This document shows, piece after piece, positions 8,015 to 15,367 of a DNA stretch of 49,375 bases. The translations under genes and the position numbers were made by a program. The notes beneath the pieces are model-generated. The model was not told the DNA's origin. It did no database searches and saw only the letters and a program-made list of their open reading frames with translations. This stretch comes from CAYFZO01 sp964347615 (GTDB lineage: Bacteria > Pseudomonadota > Gammaproteobacteria > Poriferisulfidales > Oxydemutatoraceae). The DNA is taken from NCBI GenBank assembly GCA_964347615.1, contig CAYFZO010000015.1, positions 1-49,375 on the forward strand, read 5' to 3'. The first letter of the stretch is position 1. Every line of letters begins with the position of its first letter.

Positions 8015-8287
8015 ATGCCGAAATACGTCATCGAAAGAGATCTGCCCGGCGCGGGCAAACTATCGGCGGACGAGATGAAGGGCGTCTCACAGAAGTCCTG
8101 CAGCGTCCTGAAGAGCTTGGGGCCGCAGATCCAGTGGGTCGAAAGCTATGTGACCGACGACAAGATCTACTGCGTCTACATCGCTCCCGACGAAGCCATA
8201 ATCAAGCAACACGCCGAGCAAGGAGGCTTTCCGGCCAACCGCATCAGCGAGGTCAGGACCGTCATAGACCCGACGACTTCGGAATAA
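8015..8287 (+). CDS. DUF4242 small protein (SCO4226-like, possible metal-binding ferredoxin-like fold)
   Basis: A 90-residue soluble protein starting MPKYVIERDLPGAG and containing QWVESYVTDDKIYCVYIAPDE and HAEQGGFPANRI, the DUF4242 pattern. A member from Streptomyces (SCO4226) is reported as a nickel-binding protein; no function is established in proteobacteria. GAGGAGGG lies 5 bp before the ATG, a strong site that suggests good expression. It stands alone on the plus strand, convergent with the 98-residue gene that ends 8 bp away. No C1-specific role can be deduced. Confidence 0.85.
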   Translation: MPKYVIERDLPGAGKLSADEMKGVSQKSCSVLKSLGPQIQWVESYVTDDKIYCVYIAPDEAIIKQHAEQGGFPANRISEVRTVIDPTTSE

Positions 8288-8295
8288 CGCGACGT

Positions 8296-8592
8296 TTATA
8301 CGTCGTCGAAGATACAGCCGTTGACGGTCAAAGTCACGGGAAAACCCGTGAGGTCGCGCATCACCGACGCCGCCCGGCTGTCGTTAAGCAACGCAACCAC
8401 CGCGTCGCGGTCGAGGCCGGCGACCGCTTCGCCGTGGACGTTGAAACGGTACTCGGCGCCGTCGGCCTCGATCAGGAAAGAACGGCCTTCGCCGTCTTTC
8501 CCGTACGGGACCTCGCGCTTGATTTCAACCTGCTTGAAATGCGTTTCGAGATAGGCCTTTACCGCGTCGCCCAATACAGCCGCGTCTATCAC
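8296..8592 (-). CDS. Uncharacterised 98-residue protein coupled to the peroxidase gene
   Basis: I do not recognise this family. The GTG start at 8590-8592 is chosen because AAGGAGG precedes it at good distance and it begins one base after the peroxidase stop; a longer frame to 8721 would sit inside the peroxidase gene. The predicted protein has an amphipathic N-terminal helix (GDAVKAYLETHFKQVEIKRE), a beta-rich middle (RSFLIEADGAEYRFNVHG) and a C-terminal VTLTVNGCIFDDV. It has no signal peptide or membrane segment. Co-transcription with the SCO and di-haem peroxidase genes suggests a related role, which remains unknown. Confidence 0.6.
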   Translation of the reverse strand: MIDAAVLGDAVKAYLETHFKQVEIKREVPYGKDGEGRSFLIEADGAEYRFNVHGEAVAGLDRDAVVALLNDSRAASVMRDLTGFPVTLTVNGCIFDDV

Positions 8593-8593
8593 G

Positions 8594-9943
8594 TCATGAC
8601 CCTCCTTCACGTTGCTGCACGACGTGCCCCCCCGGAGGCGTGTCGTGTTCCCACTCACCGACCGACGCCGCAAAGGCGTCGGCAACCAAGGTCGCGACGC
8701 TCGCTCCGTTGAGGCTCGCAAGAAACTCGCGCAACGCCGCTTTCTCTTCCGCGGTCAGCCCCAAGGGACGAATCAGCGGGCTGAGGTTCTCGTTAGGTAC
8801 GCCGCCGCGGTCGTAAAGCTCGATGACTTCTTCCAGGCTCAGCAACGAACCGTTGTGCATGTAAGGAGCGGTCAATTCAACGTTGCGCAAAGTCGGCGTG
8901 ACGTACTTCCAGCGGTCGGCGGGGTCGAGGGTAATCTCGTACAGACCGACGTCGTTTTGCCGCGGTTGCTGTGTGACGCCGCGCACCACGTCTCCGTCAA
9001 CTTCGGTGAAAACCCCCGGGGCCAGCTGCACGCGCGTCTTGGGCGAGCCTTTGCCCATCGAATCGCCGTAGCCGACGCCGGTGTTGTGCCACCGGTTGTC
9101 GGTGAACAGCGCCCAGCGCTCGCCGACCAAGTGACAGGCGGCACACCCCCCTTTGCCGGTGAAGATCTCAAAGCCCCGCTTTTGCCGCTGCGACAGCGCG
9201 CCGGCCTCGCCCGCGTAACGCCAGCGGTCAAAAGGCGAGTCCGCCGCGAGCAGTGCCCGCTGATATTGCGCCAGCGCCTTGCCGATGGTTTCGATCGAGA
9301 CGCCCTCGCGTTCGAAAACCCGCTCGAACAAACCGTCATAGTCCTGAAGCGCGCGGATTTTTCCGATGACGTATCCGACCGAGGGGTTCGCCATTTCATT
9401 ACGCGCAAGCAAGGGAGACCACACTTGGTTCTCCAAGGAAAATTCGCGCCCGTCGTGAAACAACCGAGATTTATACGCGACGTTGAACAACGTCGGCGCG
9501 TTGCGTCGCGTCCTGCGCCCTTCCAGACCGATTGCAGTCTTCAACTCGTTGTTGGTGAATCCCATCTCGGGCACGTGGCAAATCGCGCACGACATCGTGT
9601 TGTTCAGCGAAAGCCGCCGGTCGAAGAACAGCTTGCGCCCGAGCTCGATGCCGGCTTCGGTCTGGGGGTTGTCGGCGGGAAACGGCACCGCGGGCAGACC
9701 CAGAGGCGGATTCCGGGATATCCCGATCAGGTCGGCTTTGGCACCGCGCCTCTGCTGCAGACTCTTCGACTTGGTGACGAAGTCGGCGGATTCATAACCT
9801 TGCCGATCGTCGCCCGAACGCGGCAAATCAGCGGCGGCGGCGGGCACAAGGACTTGTGCAAGAAAAATGAAAACCGCGGCGGCGGCGCAGGGGCGAAAGA
9901 GAATCAGCACGAAAGGCCGCGTGATGACCTCAACTCTCGGCAT
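8594..9943 (-). CDS. Di-haem cytochrome c peroxidase / MauG-family protein
   Basis: About 449 residues with an N-terminal membrane/signal segment (roughly residues 11-38, ending PAAAAD) for periplasmic export. Two haem c attachment motifs are visible, CAICH at 119-123 and CAACH at 267-271, the bacterial CcpA/MauG layout. ELGRKLFFDRRLS, RRNAPTLFNVAY and FHDGR are typical family blocks, and a late TPTLRNVELTAPYMHNGS gives the usual C-terminal element. The family reduces hydrogen peroxide or oxidises protein residues; which applies is not decidable here. The start overlaps the SCO gene by 14 bp; a GTG 30 nt further in is an alternative. Pairing with SCO points to a copper- or redox-linked periplasmic task. 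Confidence 0.93.
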   Translation of the reverse strand: MPRVEVITRPFVLILFRPCAAAAVFIFLAQVLVPAAAADLPRSGDDRQGYESADFVTKSKSLQQRRGAKADLIGISRNPPLGLPAVPFPADNPQTEAGIELGRKLFFDRRLSLNNTMSCAICHVPEMGFTNNELKTAIGLEGRRTRRNAPTLFNVAYKSRLFHDGREFSLENQVWSPLLARNEMANPSVGYVIGKIRALQDYDGLFERVFEREGVSIETIGKALAQYQRALLAADSPFDRWRYAGEAGALSQRQKRGFEIFTGKGGCAACHLVGERWALFTDNRWHNTGVGYGDSMGKGSPKTRVQLAPGVFTEVDGDVVRGVTQQPRQNDVGLYEITLDPADRWKYVTPTLRNVELTAPYMHNGSLLSLEEVIELYDRGGVPNENLSPLIRPLGLTAEEKAALREFLASLNGASVATLVADAFAASVGEWEHDTPPGGHVVQQREGGS

Positions 9944-10727
9944 CCATCAACAGGCTTTCGATGTCCGCGAGCAACACGTCGGAGTGCAGGAAACTCGGGC
10001 TGTAGATGTTGCGTACCCGCCCTTGCTTGTCAATCAGAAAGACCCGCAACAAGTGGGAGAATTTTCCGGTCGCCTCGTGGTTCCGGTTGAACTCGGGGAG
10101 CACGAACTGGCTGTAAGCCTTCAACACAGGGGCGAGGGTCTGCTTGGACTTCGCCACCATGAAAAGCCATTCGGCGCCGTCCGAGCCGCCGCCGGCGGCG
10201 GCCTCAGATCCGGCGTGGCCGGCGTGGCCGGTGTGCTCGCCGTGACCCGCGTGGTGGACGTGTCCGCCGCCGGCGTGCTCTTTCTCATATTGACGCAAGA
10301 CGTCCGGAGTGTCCTTTTCGACGTCGAAACTGAAACTGATCATGCGCACGTTATCGGCGAGGTCGGGCGCTTTCTTGAAGTGGTCCTGCAACCGATGCAT
10401 CACGAAAAGCGACAGCGGGCAGCCGTTGATATCGTCGCAGGAGGTGTACATGAAACTCAGCACCGAGATCTTGCCCCGCAGGAAATCGCCGAGGTCAGCG
10501 GCGGTGCCGTCGGCCTGGAGCACCTCACCGCCCGCCGCGGGGCGGATAATCGGCAAATCGTAGGTCCCCGGCTTCGGTGGCTGATAATCGAGCTTGCCCC
10601 AACCCGGCGCAAGCACCTCGACGGCCTCGCCTTCCGCCCCCGCGCCCGCCGCGGCGCAGAACAGCGAAACACCCGCAATCCCCGCGGCCACGGCGCGTTT
10701 GAGTCTCATCGGTCGGTCGTTTGTCAT
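9930..10727 (-). CDS. SCO1/SenC family protein with a histidine-rich insertion
   Basis: About 265 residues with a signal segment at 9-31 and a thioredoxin-like SCO fold. SCO proteins deliver copper to cytochrome c oxidase or act as periplasmic thiol redox proteins. The cysteine pair is SCDDINGCP (C97 and C103), a C-x5-C spacing rather than the classical CxxxC. The conserved histidine in KFSHLLRVFLID (about 224) is present. Between DVEKDTP and the next strand is a His/Gly-rich insert of about 20 residues (151-171) with repeated HAGHG-type units, which could bind copper or zinc. Start chosen at ATG 10727 behind AAGAGG; ATG 10709 is possible. Upstream of, and overlapping, the di-haem peroxidase gene. 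Confidence 0.88.
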   Translation of the reverse strand: MTNDRPMRLKRAVAAGIAGVSLFCAAAGAGAEGEAVEVLAPGWGKLDYQPPKPGTYDLPIIRPAAGGEVLQADGTAADLGDFLRGKISVLSFMYTSCDDINGCPLSLFVMHRLQDHFKKAPDLADNVRMISFSFDVEKDTPDVLRQYEKEHAGGGHVHHAGHGEHTGHAGHAGSEAAAGGGSDGAEWLFMVAKSKQTLAPVLKAYSQFVLPEFNRNHEATGKFSHLLRVFLIDKQGRVRNIYSPSFLHSDVLLADIESLLMDAES

Positions 10728-10837
10728 CATCCTCTTGATAATAACACAGGCGCTTCGGGCGAAAAGCGCAGACGTCCAACGGTTGTCCATCGGTCGCCCG
10801 GCGAACGTTACAAGTGCAATAAAAGCTTGGGAAAGTT

Positions 10838-10912
10838 TGGAGCGGGCGAGGGGAGTCGAACCCCCATTGCCAGCTTGGGAAGCTGGAGTAATAACCGCTA
10901 TACGACGCCCGC
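10838..10912 (-). tRNA. tRNA-Gly (anticodon CCC), CCA encoded
   Basis: The minus strand folds as a tRNA. The acceptor GCGGGCG (from 10912) pairs with CGCCCGC. The anticodon arm is CCAGC-TTCCCAA-GCTGG with anticodon CCC. The T arm is GGGGG-TTCGACT-CCCCT. The discriminator is T, as usual for glycine tRNA, and CCA is encoded at 10838-10840. It lies between rplS and the SCO gene. Confidence 0.95.
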
Positions 10913-10974
10913 TCGGCCTGCAACCGCAAACGCGAAAGTACAACCGCAACGCCGCGGCGGCGAACCCGCGGAAA

Positions 10975-11328
10975 TCAGCGCCTGCTCAGTTTCTCCTTGA
11001 TCCGCGCGGCCTTGCCGGTCAGACCGCGCAGGTAGTAAAGCTTGGCGCGGCGCACCTTGCCCCGGCGCTTGATCTGAATCTCGGAAATCAACGGACTGTA
11101 GGTCTGGAAAACGCGCTCGACGCCGACGCCGTAAGAGATCTTTCTGACCGTAAAGGAGGAATTGATCCCCCGGTTGCGCCTGGCGATTACGTTGCCCTCG
11201 AACGCCTGAAGGCGCTCGCGGTTGCCCTCCTTGACCTTGACCTGAACGACCACCGTGTCGCCCTGAGCGAAGTCGGGAATCTCTTTTTGCGCCGCTTCGG
11301 ATTCGATTTGCGCGATTAAATCAGTCAT
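10975..11328 (-). CDS. rplS: 50S ribosomal protein L19
   Basis: A 117-residue L19, a bacterial large-subunit protein at the 30S-50S interface. The sequence has PDFAQGDTVVVQVKVKEG, LQAFEGNVIARRNRG, FTVRKISYGVGVERVF and LYYLRGLTGKAARIKE. Start taken as the ATG of MTDLIAQ at 11328, giving the standard length; longer frames add non-homologous residues. It overlaps the end of trmD by 8 bp and is the last gene of the rpsP-rimM-trmD-rplS operon. Confidence 0.97.
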   Translation of the reverse strand: MTDLIAQIESEAAQKEIPDFAQGDTVVVQVKVKEGNRERLQAFEGNVIARRNRGINSSFTVRKISYGVGVERVFQTYSPLISEIQIKRRGKVRRAKLYYLRGLTGKAARIKEKLSRR

Positions 11329-12097
11329 CTTCGCCACTTGCCGTTCTTGAGGGAAACGCCAGTCCGTTCTCGCTTGCGTACTCGGACAACAGCTGTTTTT
11401 CCTCTTTGGTGAAAACTCGTCCCTGCAATAGATCAACCCGTCGTTGCAGGGTCCTGCCCAACGATTGCTTCAGCCGCCAGCGCCTGATCGCCTCGTGGTC
11501 ACCCCCGAGCAGAACCTCCGGGACGGCCTTGCTTTCGTATTCGGCGGGACGAGTATAATGCGGACAATCCAAAAGTCCAGTCATGAAAGAGTCCAGACCC
11601 GCCGAATCCTCGTCGCCGAGTACCCCTTCGCGCTGACGCGCGACCGCGTCTATCAGCACCATCGCCGCGGGTTCGCCGCCGCTGATCACGTAGTCCCCGA
11701 GCGACCATTCCTCGTCCACCTCGAGTTCGGTCACGCGCTCGTCCACGCCTTTATAGCGCCCCGACAGCAGCACCAGCCCGTCCAACGCCGCGAGCCGGTT
11801 GACTCCGGCCTGGTCGAGCCTGCGCCCCTGGGGGCTTAAGTAGACGGTGCGGAAAGCGCCTTGCTGGCGCGACTTGGCCCGGCGCAAGGCCTCGCACAAA
11901 GGCGCGGCCATCATCAGCATCCCAGGACCGCCGCCGTACGGCTTGTCGTCCACCGTGCGATGCTTGTCGCCGGCGAAGTCGCGCGGACTCGAAGCGCTCA
12001 CCTCCAACAGACCTCTTTCAATCGCGCGCCCCAACACGCCGTAGCGCGTGAACGATTCGATCATCTCCGGAAATACGGTAATGACCTCTATCTTCAC
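11321..12097 (-). CDS. trmD: tRNA (guanine-N1)-methyltransferase TrmD
   Basis: A 258-residue TrmD, the SPOUT-class enzyme that methylates G37 of tRNAs with SAM and so prevents frameshifting. Signatures are VITVFPEMIESF, DDKPYGGGPGMLM, VLLSGRYKGVDERV, EWSLGDYVISGGEPAA and YTRPAEYESKAVPEVLLGG. The GTG start at 12095-12097 overlaps the rimM stop codon (GTGA), which explains the family-matching N-terminus VKIEVIT. The conserved operon position between rimM and rplS supports the call. Confidence 0.97.
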   Translation of the reverse strand: MKIEVITVFPEMIESFTRYGVLGRAIERGLLEVSASSPRDFAGDKHRTVDDKPYGGGPGMLMMAAPLCEALRRAKSRQQGAFRTVYLSPQGRRLDQAGVNRLAALDGLVLLSGRYKGVDERVTELEVDEEWSLGDYVISGGEPAAMVLIDAVARQREGVLGDEDSAGLDSFMTGLLDCPHYTRPAEYESKAVPEVLLGGDHEAIRRWRLKQSLGRTLQRRVDLLQGRVFTKEEKQLLSEYASENGLAFPSRTASGEDD

Positions 12098-12609
12098 GTA
12101 CGCCACTCCGCACGCCATTCGACTTCGATACGCATCTCGTCCAAATTGACGCCCTTGACGTAGTCGCCGCTCACGTAAGGTATCAAGTGCCGCACGCCGT
12201 CGCCCTCGACCACCAGCACGTCGTTCGCCCCGGTCTCGAGCAGACGCTTGACGTTCCCCAGCCGCTCGCCGGCGGTGCTCACCACCTCAAGACCAATCAG
12301 CTGAAACCAGTAGTATTCGTCCGGCGGCAGGTCGGCGAACCGCGTCTCCTCGATGGTGACTTCGCGCCCGACCAGAGCCGCGGCGGCGGTGCGGTCGTCG
12401 ATGCCTTGAAACTTCGCGATGACCCCGGCGCCGCGACGGCGCGACGATTCAAGCAACGCAAACTCAAACGGCGCCTCGCACAAGACCACGCGCCACTCAG
12501 GATACGCGGTAAGGTTCCACCGCGGACGGGTGTAGGAATGGATCTTGACCCAGCCGGCAATGCCGAACAGGCCGACAATTTTCCCGATTGGAACGTGCCG
12601 GGCGCTCAC
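12094..12609 (-). CDS. rimM: 16S rRNA processing protein RimM
   Basis: A 171-residue RimM, a 30S maturation factor that binds S19 with a C-terminal PRC-barrel domain. The N-terminal domain has PIGKIVGLFGIAGWVKIHSYT and ALVGREVTIEE. The linker YYWFQLIGLEV precedes the PRC barrel with GNVKRLLETGANDVLVVEG and LIPYVSGDYVKGVNLD. The length is normal. It is 20 bp downstream of rpsP and overlaps trmD. Confidence 0.96.
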   Translation of the reverse strand: MSARHVPIGKIVGLFGIAGWVKIHSYTRPRWNLTAYPEWRVVLCEAPFEFALLESSRRRGAGVIAKFQGIDDRTAAAALVGREVTIEETRFADLPPDEYYWFQLIGLEVVSTAGERLGNVKRLLETGANDVLVVEGDGVRHLIPYVSGDYVKGVNLDEMRIEVEWRAEWRT

Positions 12610-12629
12610 GCCGAACCCGCCGAAAAACC

Positions 12630-12884
12630 TCAGGCAGCCGACGCCTTGTCAAATTCCTTGATCAACGAAGTAACCCGCGGCGACAACTTGACGCCTTGCC
12701 CCAGCCAATGATCGACACGCTCCTTGTCGAGGTGCAACCGTGTCTCCTGCCCTTTCGCAATCGGGTTGAAATAGCCGACGCGCTCGATAAAGCCGCTGTC
12801 GCGCGGTTTGCGCGAGTCGGTGACGACGATGTTGTAGAACGGACGCTTCTTGGCGCCTCTTCGGGAAAGACGGATAACGACCAT
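12630..12884 (-). CDS. rpsP: 30S ribosomal protein S16
   Basis: An 84-residue S16 beginning MVVIRLSRRGAKKRPFYNIVVTD, with RDSGFIERVGYFNPIAKG and HWLGQGVKLSPRVTSLIKEF. It is a small-subunit assembly protein and the first gene of the rpsP-rimM-trmD-rplS operon. A TATAAT box stands about 45 bp upstream. Confidence 0.97.
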   Translation of the reverse strand: MVVIRLSRRGAKKRPFYNIVVTDSRKPRDSGFIERVGYFNPIAKGQETRLHLDKERVDHWLGQGVKLSPRVTSLIKEFDKASAA

Positions 12885-12928
12885 GGTGTCTGCGTGAAAT
12901 TTCGTTTCAGCGTTGAAATCGGCGACGA

Positions 12929-12934
12929 ATTATA
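12929..12934 (-). promoter_or_regulatory. Candidate -10 box of the rpsP operon
   Basis: A perfect TATAAT (minus strand) is preceded by GC and followed by an AT-rich leader of about 45 nt to the rpsP ATG. No strong -35 hexamer at 17 bp. The 302-bp spacer to the divergent CcsA-like gene holds no gene; ffh, often located here in gammaproteobacteria, is absent. Confidence 0.45.
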
Positions 12935-13160
12935 GCACCTGCTTCGAGAACCGGCGGAAATTACGGCTCGCCCCTTGCGGTAAGACGCCGCGCCGGGCGA
13001 CACCCCGGAACGTAACCCGGGCCATGCCGACGTCGGAAACAAGAGGTGGTCGCGGTGAAGCCGGATAACGCCGTACCGCCCGTCGAAGAAAACCCAAGGT
13101 GCCGGACCGCCCCTCGCCGTCCGACCTGCACTTCCGGCGTCGCATCCATGCAATCTTTCG

Positions 13161-13166
13161 TATAAT
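13161..13166 (+). promoter_or_regulatory. Candidate -10 box of the CcsA-like gene
   Basis: A perfect TATAAT lies 20 bp upstream of the ATG at 13187. It is followed by a small GC palindrome (GGCGGCGCGACCGCCGC). A -35 match is poor. Transcription from here would leave a short leader with no clear ribosome site. Confidence 0.4.
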
Positions 13167-13186
13167 GGCGGCGCGACCGCCGCACG

Positions 13187-13996
13187 ATGGCCTTTATGGA
13201 ATTTGAAACGTTCAGTCTGCTCGCTTTCGTCCTCTATCTCGCCAGCGCGGGCGTGCTCGGGATGCGATTGAGACACGGGACGGCGTCGGTCGGCGTTGTC
13301 GCTTTCCTGTTGTGGCTTTTCGCGCTCGCCGGACACGCCACGGACGTGGGCGTCTCGATGTTTACGCCCGAGGGCGTCAACCTCGCCTTTTTCAAGGCGG
13401 GCTCGGTTACGGCGTTGTTGATCGCCGCGATCCTGTTGTTCAACTGCCTGCGCAAGCCGCTGGCCGCCGCGGCACTGTTCGTGCTGCCGGCTGCGGCCTT
13501 GTTCGTCCTGCTCGGCAGCCTCGACGACCACCGCGTGGTGGTCGCGACAACCGGTGGAATGCACGTCACACACGTATTGTCGTCGCTGCTGGCATACAGC
13601 GTACTGGGTTTGACCGGCGTGCAGGCAATCACGTTGCATTTCCAGAACCGCGGCCTCAAGAAAACGGACACCGGACTGCTGCTGCGCGCGTTGCCGCCGC
13701 TCGACGCGATGGAATCCTTCCTTTTTCACCTGCTCACGCTGGGATTCGCCTTGTTGACGTTGAGCCTGATTACGGGGTGGATTCACCATCACGACTTGCT
13801 CGCCCAGCACCTGCTGTACAAAACCATCCTGAGTGCGGCCGCGTGGCTGATTTTCGCGGCGCTGCTCCTGGGCCACCTGTTCTCAGGCTGGCGCGGGGCG
13901 ATTGCGGTAAGGTTGACGCTCACCGGTGCCGGCTTGCTCGTCGTCGGCTACTCCGGCTCCAAATTCATGCTCGAATACGTCCTGCAGCGCGTCTGA
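13187..13996 (+). CDS. CcsA/HemX-family integral membrane protein (YpjD-like cytochrome c assembly)
   Basis: A 269-residue polytopic protein with about eight hydrophobic segments from residue 8 to the C-terminus. It carries the CcsA-type features HVLSSLLAYSVLGLTGVQA and LGFALLTLSLITGWIHHHDL, with histidines positioned for haem handling. Relatives in this position (YpjD, next to a CorB-like gene) are annotated as cytochrome c assembly or inner-membrane proteins of uncertain role. The pair with the following CNNM/CorC gene is conserved in gammaproteobacteria. Start may be ATG 13187 or ATG 13196; neither has a good ribosome site. Confidence 0.88.
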   Translation: MAFMEFETFSLLAFVLYLASAGVLGMRLRHGTASVGVVAFLLWLFALAGHATDVGVSMFTPEGVNLAFFKAGSVTALLIAAILLFNCLRKPLAAAALFVLPAAALFVLLGSLDDHRVVVATTGGMHVTHVLSSLLAYSVLGLTGVQAITLHFQNRGLKKTDTGLLLRALPPLDAMESFLFHLLTLGFALLTLSLITGWIHHHDLLAQHLLYKTILSAAAWLIFAALLLGHLFSGWRGAIAVRLTLTGAGLLVVGYSGSKFMLEYVLQRV

Positions 13997-14064
13997 AGAC
14001 GCCTGCCCCGTTCCCGTGACCTGAGGGACGCAAGGAGCAACGCAGAACAAATCCGGGCCTCGTC

Positions 14065-15351
14065 ATGATTCTTGAAAACATCTCAACCGCGACGTTGTTT
14101 TCGGTGCTGCTCGTGCTGTTCGTGCTGTCGGCTTTCTTTTCAGGCTCGGAAACCGCGTTGATGAGCGTCAACCGTTACCGCCTCGCAAACCTTGCGCGAC
14201 AAGGAAACAAACGGGCGAGCTTGGTCATGCGCCTGCTGGAGAAGCCCGACCGCCTGATCGGCTTGATCCTGTTCGGCAACAACCTTGCAAACATCCTGAT
14301 CGCTCAACTCGCGACTTTTCTCGGCTACCGCCTGTACGGCGACGCCGGCATCGCCGCCGCCACCGGTATCCTGACTTTCATGATGCTGATCTTCGCCGAG
14401 CTGGCGCCGAAGACGCTGAGCGCCCTGCACCCTCAGGCGGTGGCGATGCCGGCGGCGCTGATTTACACGCCGCTGATGGTTCTGCTGTACCCGCTGGTCT
14501 GGGTCATCACCTTGTTCGCCAACGCGCTGCTCAAGGCGCTCGGCGTGTCGTCGTCCGCCGAAACCGTGAACCCGCTGAACCGCGAGGAACTGCGCACGGT
14601 GCTGGCGAGCTCGGGACGCCACATCCCGGAACAGTATCAGGACATGCTGCTCGGCATACTCGACCTGGAGAAGAAGACGGTCGAGGACATCATGATTCCG
14701 CGCAGCGAAATAGTCGGCATAGACCTTGAAGCCGATCTCGACGAGATCGAGGAGCAACTGCTGAACACGAACTACACGCGCATCCCGGTTTATCACGGCG
14801 ACGTCAACAAGATCACGAGCGTGATTCACGTACGCGACGTGTTGCCGCTGGCCAAGGAGAACGAGATGACCAAGGAAGCCCTGATAAAGACCGGGCACGC
14901 GCCTTTCTACGTGCCGGAGAACTCGACCCTGCTGCACGCTTTGGCTGAGTTCAAGAACCGCAAGCGCCGGCTGGGCCTGATCGTGGACGAATACGGCGAC
15001 GTGCAAGGCTTGGTCACGCTCGAGGACCTGCTCGAGGAAATCGTCGGAGAATTCACCAGCGATCCCGCAACCTACGACCTCGACGTGGAGCGTCAACCCG
15101 ACGGCAGCGTCATCGCCGACGGCGGCTGTCACATCCGCGAGCTGAACCGCGCGCTCGGCTGGCGGCTCAACGAAGACGGCCCGAAGACAATCAACGGCGT
15201 GGTGCTCGAGTACCTGGAATCCATACCGGAGAAAGGCACCTGTATCCTGCTCGACGGCCACCCGCTAGAAGTCATCAAGACCCGGCAAAACGCCGTCAAG
15301 GCGGTCAGGATATCGCCCAAACTCCCCACGGCCGAGGAAGAAGGCCGGTAA
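14065..15351 (+). CDS. CNNM/CorC (HlyC) family transporter, CorB-like
   Basis: A 428-residue inner-membrane protein. Residues about 8-180 form the DUF21/CNNM membrane domain (FFSGSETALMSVNRYRL, LIGLILFGNNLANI, IFAELAPKTL). Residues about 200-325 form a CBS-domain pair (EDIMIPRSEIVGID, YTRIPVYHGD, VDEYGDVQGLVTLEDLLEEI). The last 80 residues form the CorC_HlyC domain (ADGGCHIRELNRALGW, TINGVVLEYLESIPEKG). Family members are linked to magnesium or cobalt efflux; the true substrate is unsettled. Follows the CcsA-like gene by 68 bp and precedes the RND gene by 16 bp. Confidence 0.93.
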   Translation: MILENISTATLFSVLLVLFVLSAFFSGSETALMSVNRYRLANLARQGNKRASLVMRLLEKPDRLIGLILFGNNLANILIAQLATFLGYRLYGDAGIAAATGILTFMMLIFAELAPKTLSALHPQAVAMPAALIYTPLMVLLYPLVWVITLFANALLKALGVSSSAETVNPLNREELRTVLASSGRHIPEQYQDMLLGILDLEKKTVEDIMIPRSEIVGIDLEADLDEIEEQLLNTNYTRIPVYHGDVNKITSVIHVRDVLPLAKENEMTKEALIKTGHAPFYVPENSTLLHALAEFKNRKRRLGLIVDEYGDVQGLVTLEDLLEEIVGEFTSDPATYDLDVERQPDGSVIADGGCHIRELNRALGWRLNEDGPKTINGVVLEYLESIPEKGTCILLDGHPLEVIKTRQNAVKAVRISPKLPTAEEEGR

Positions 15352-15367
15352 GCGACGAGGCGCGGAA

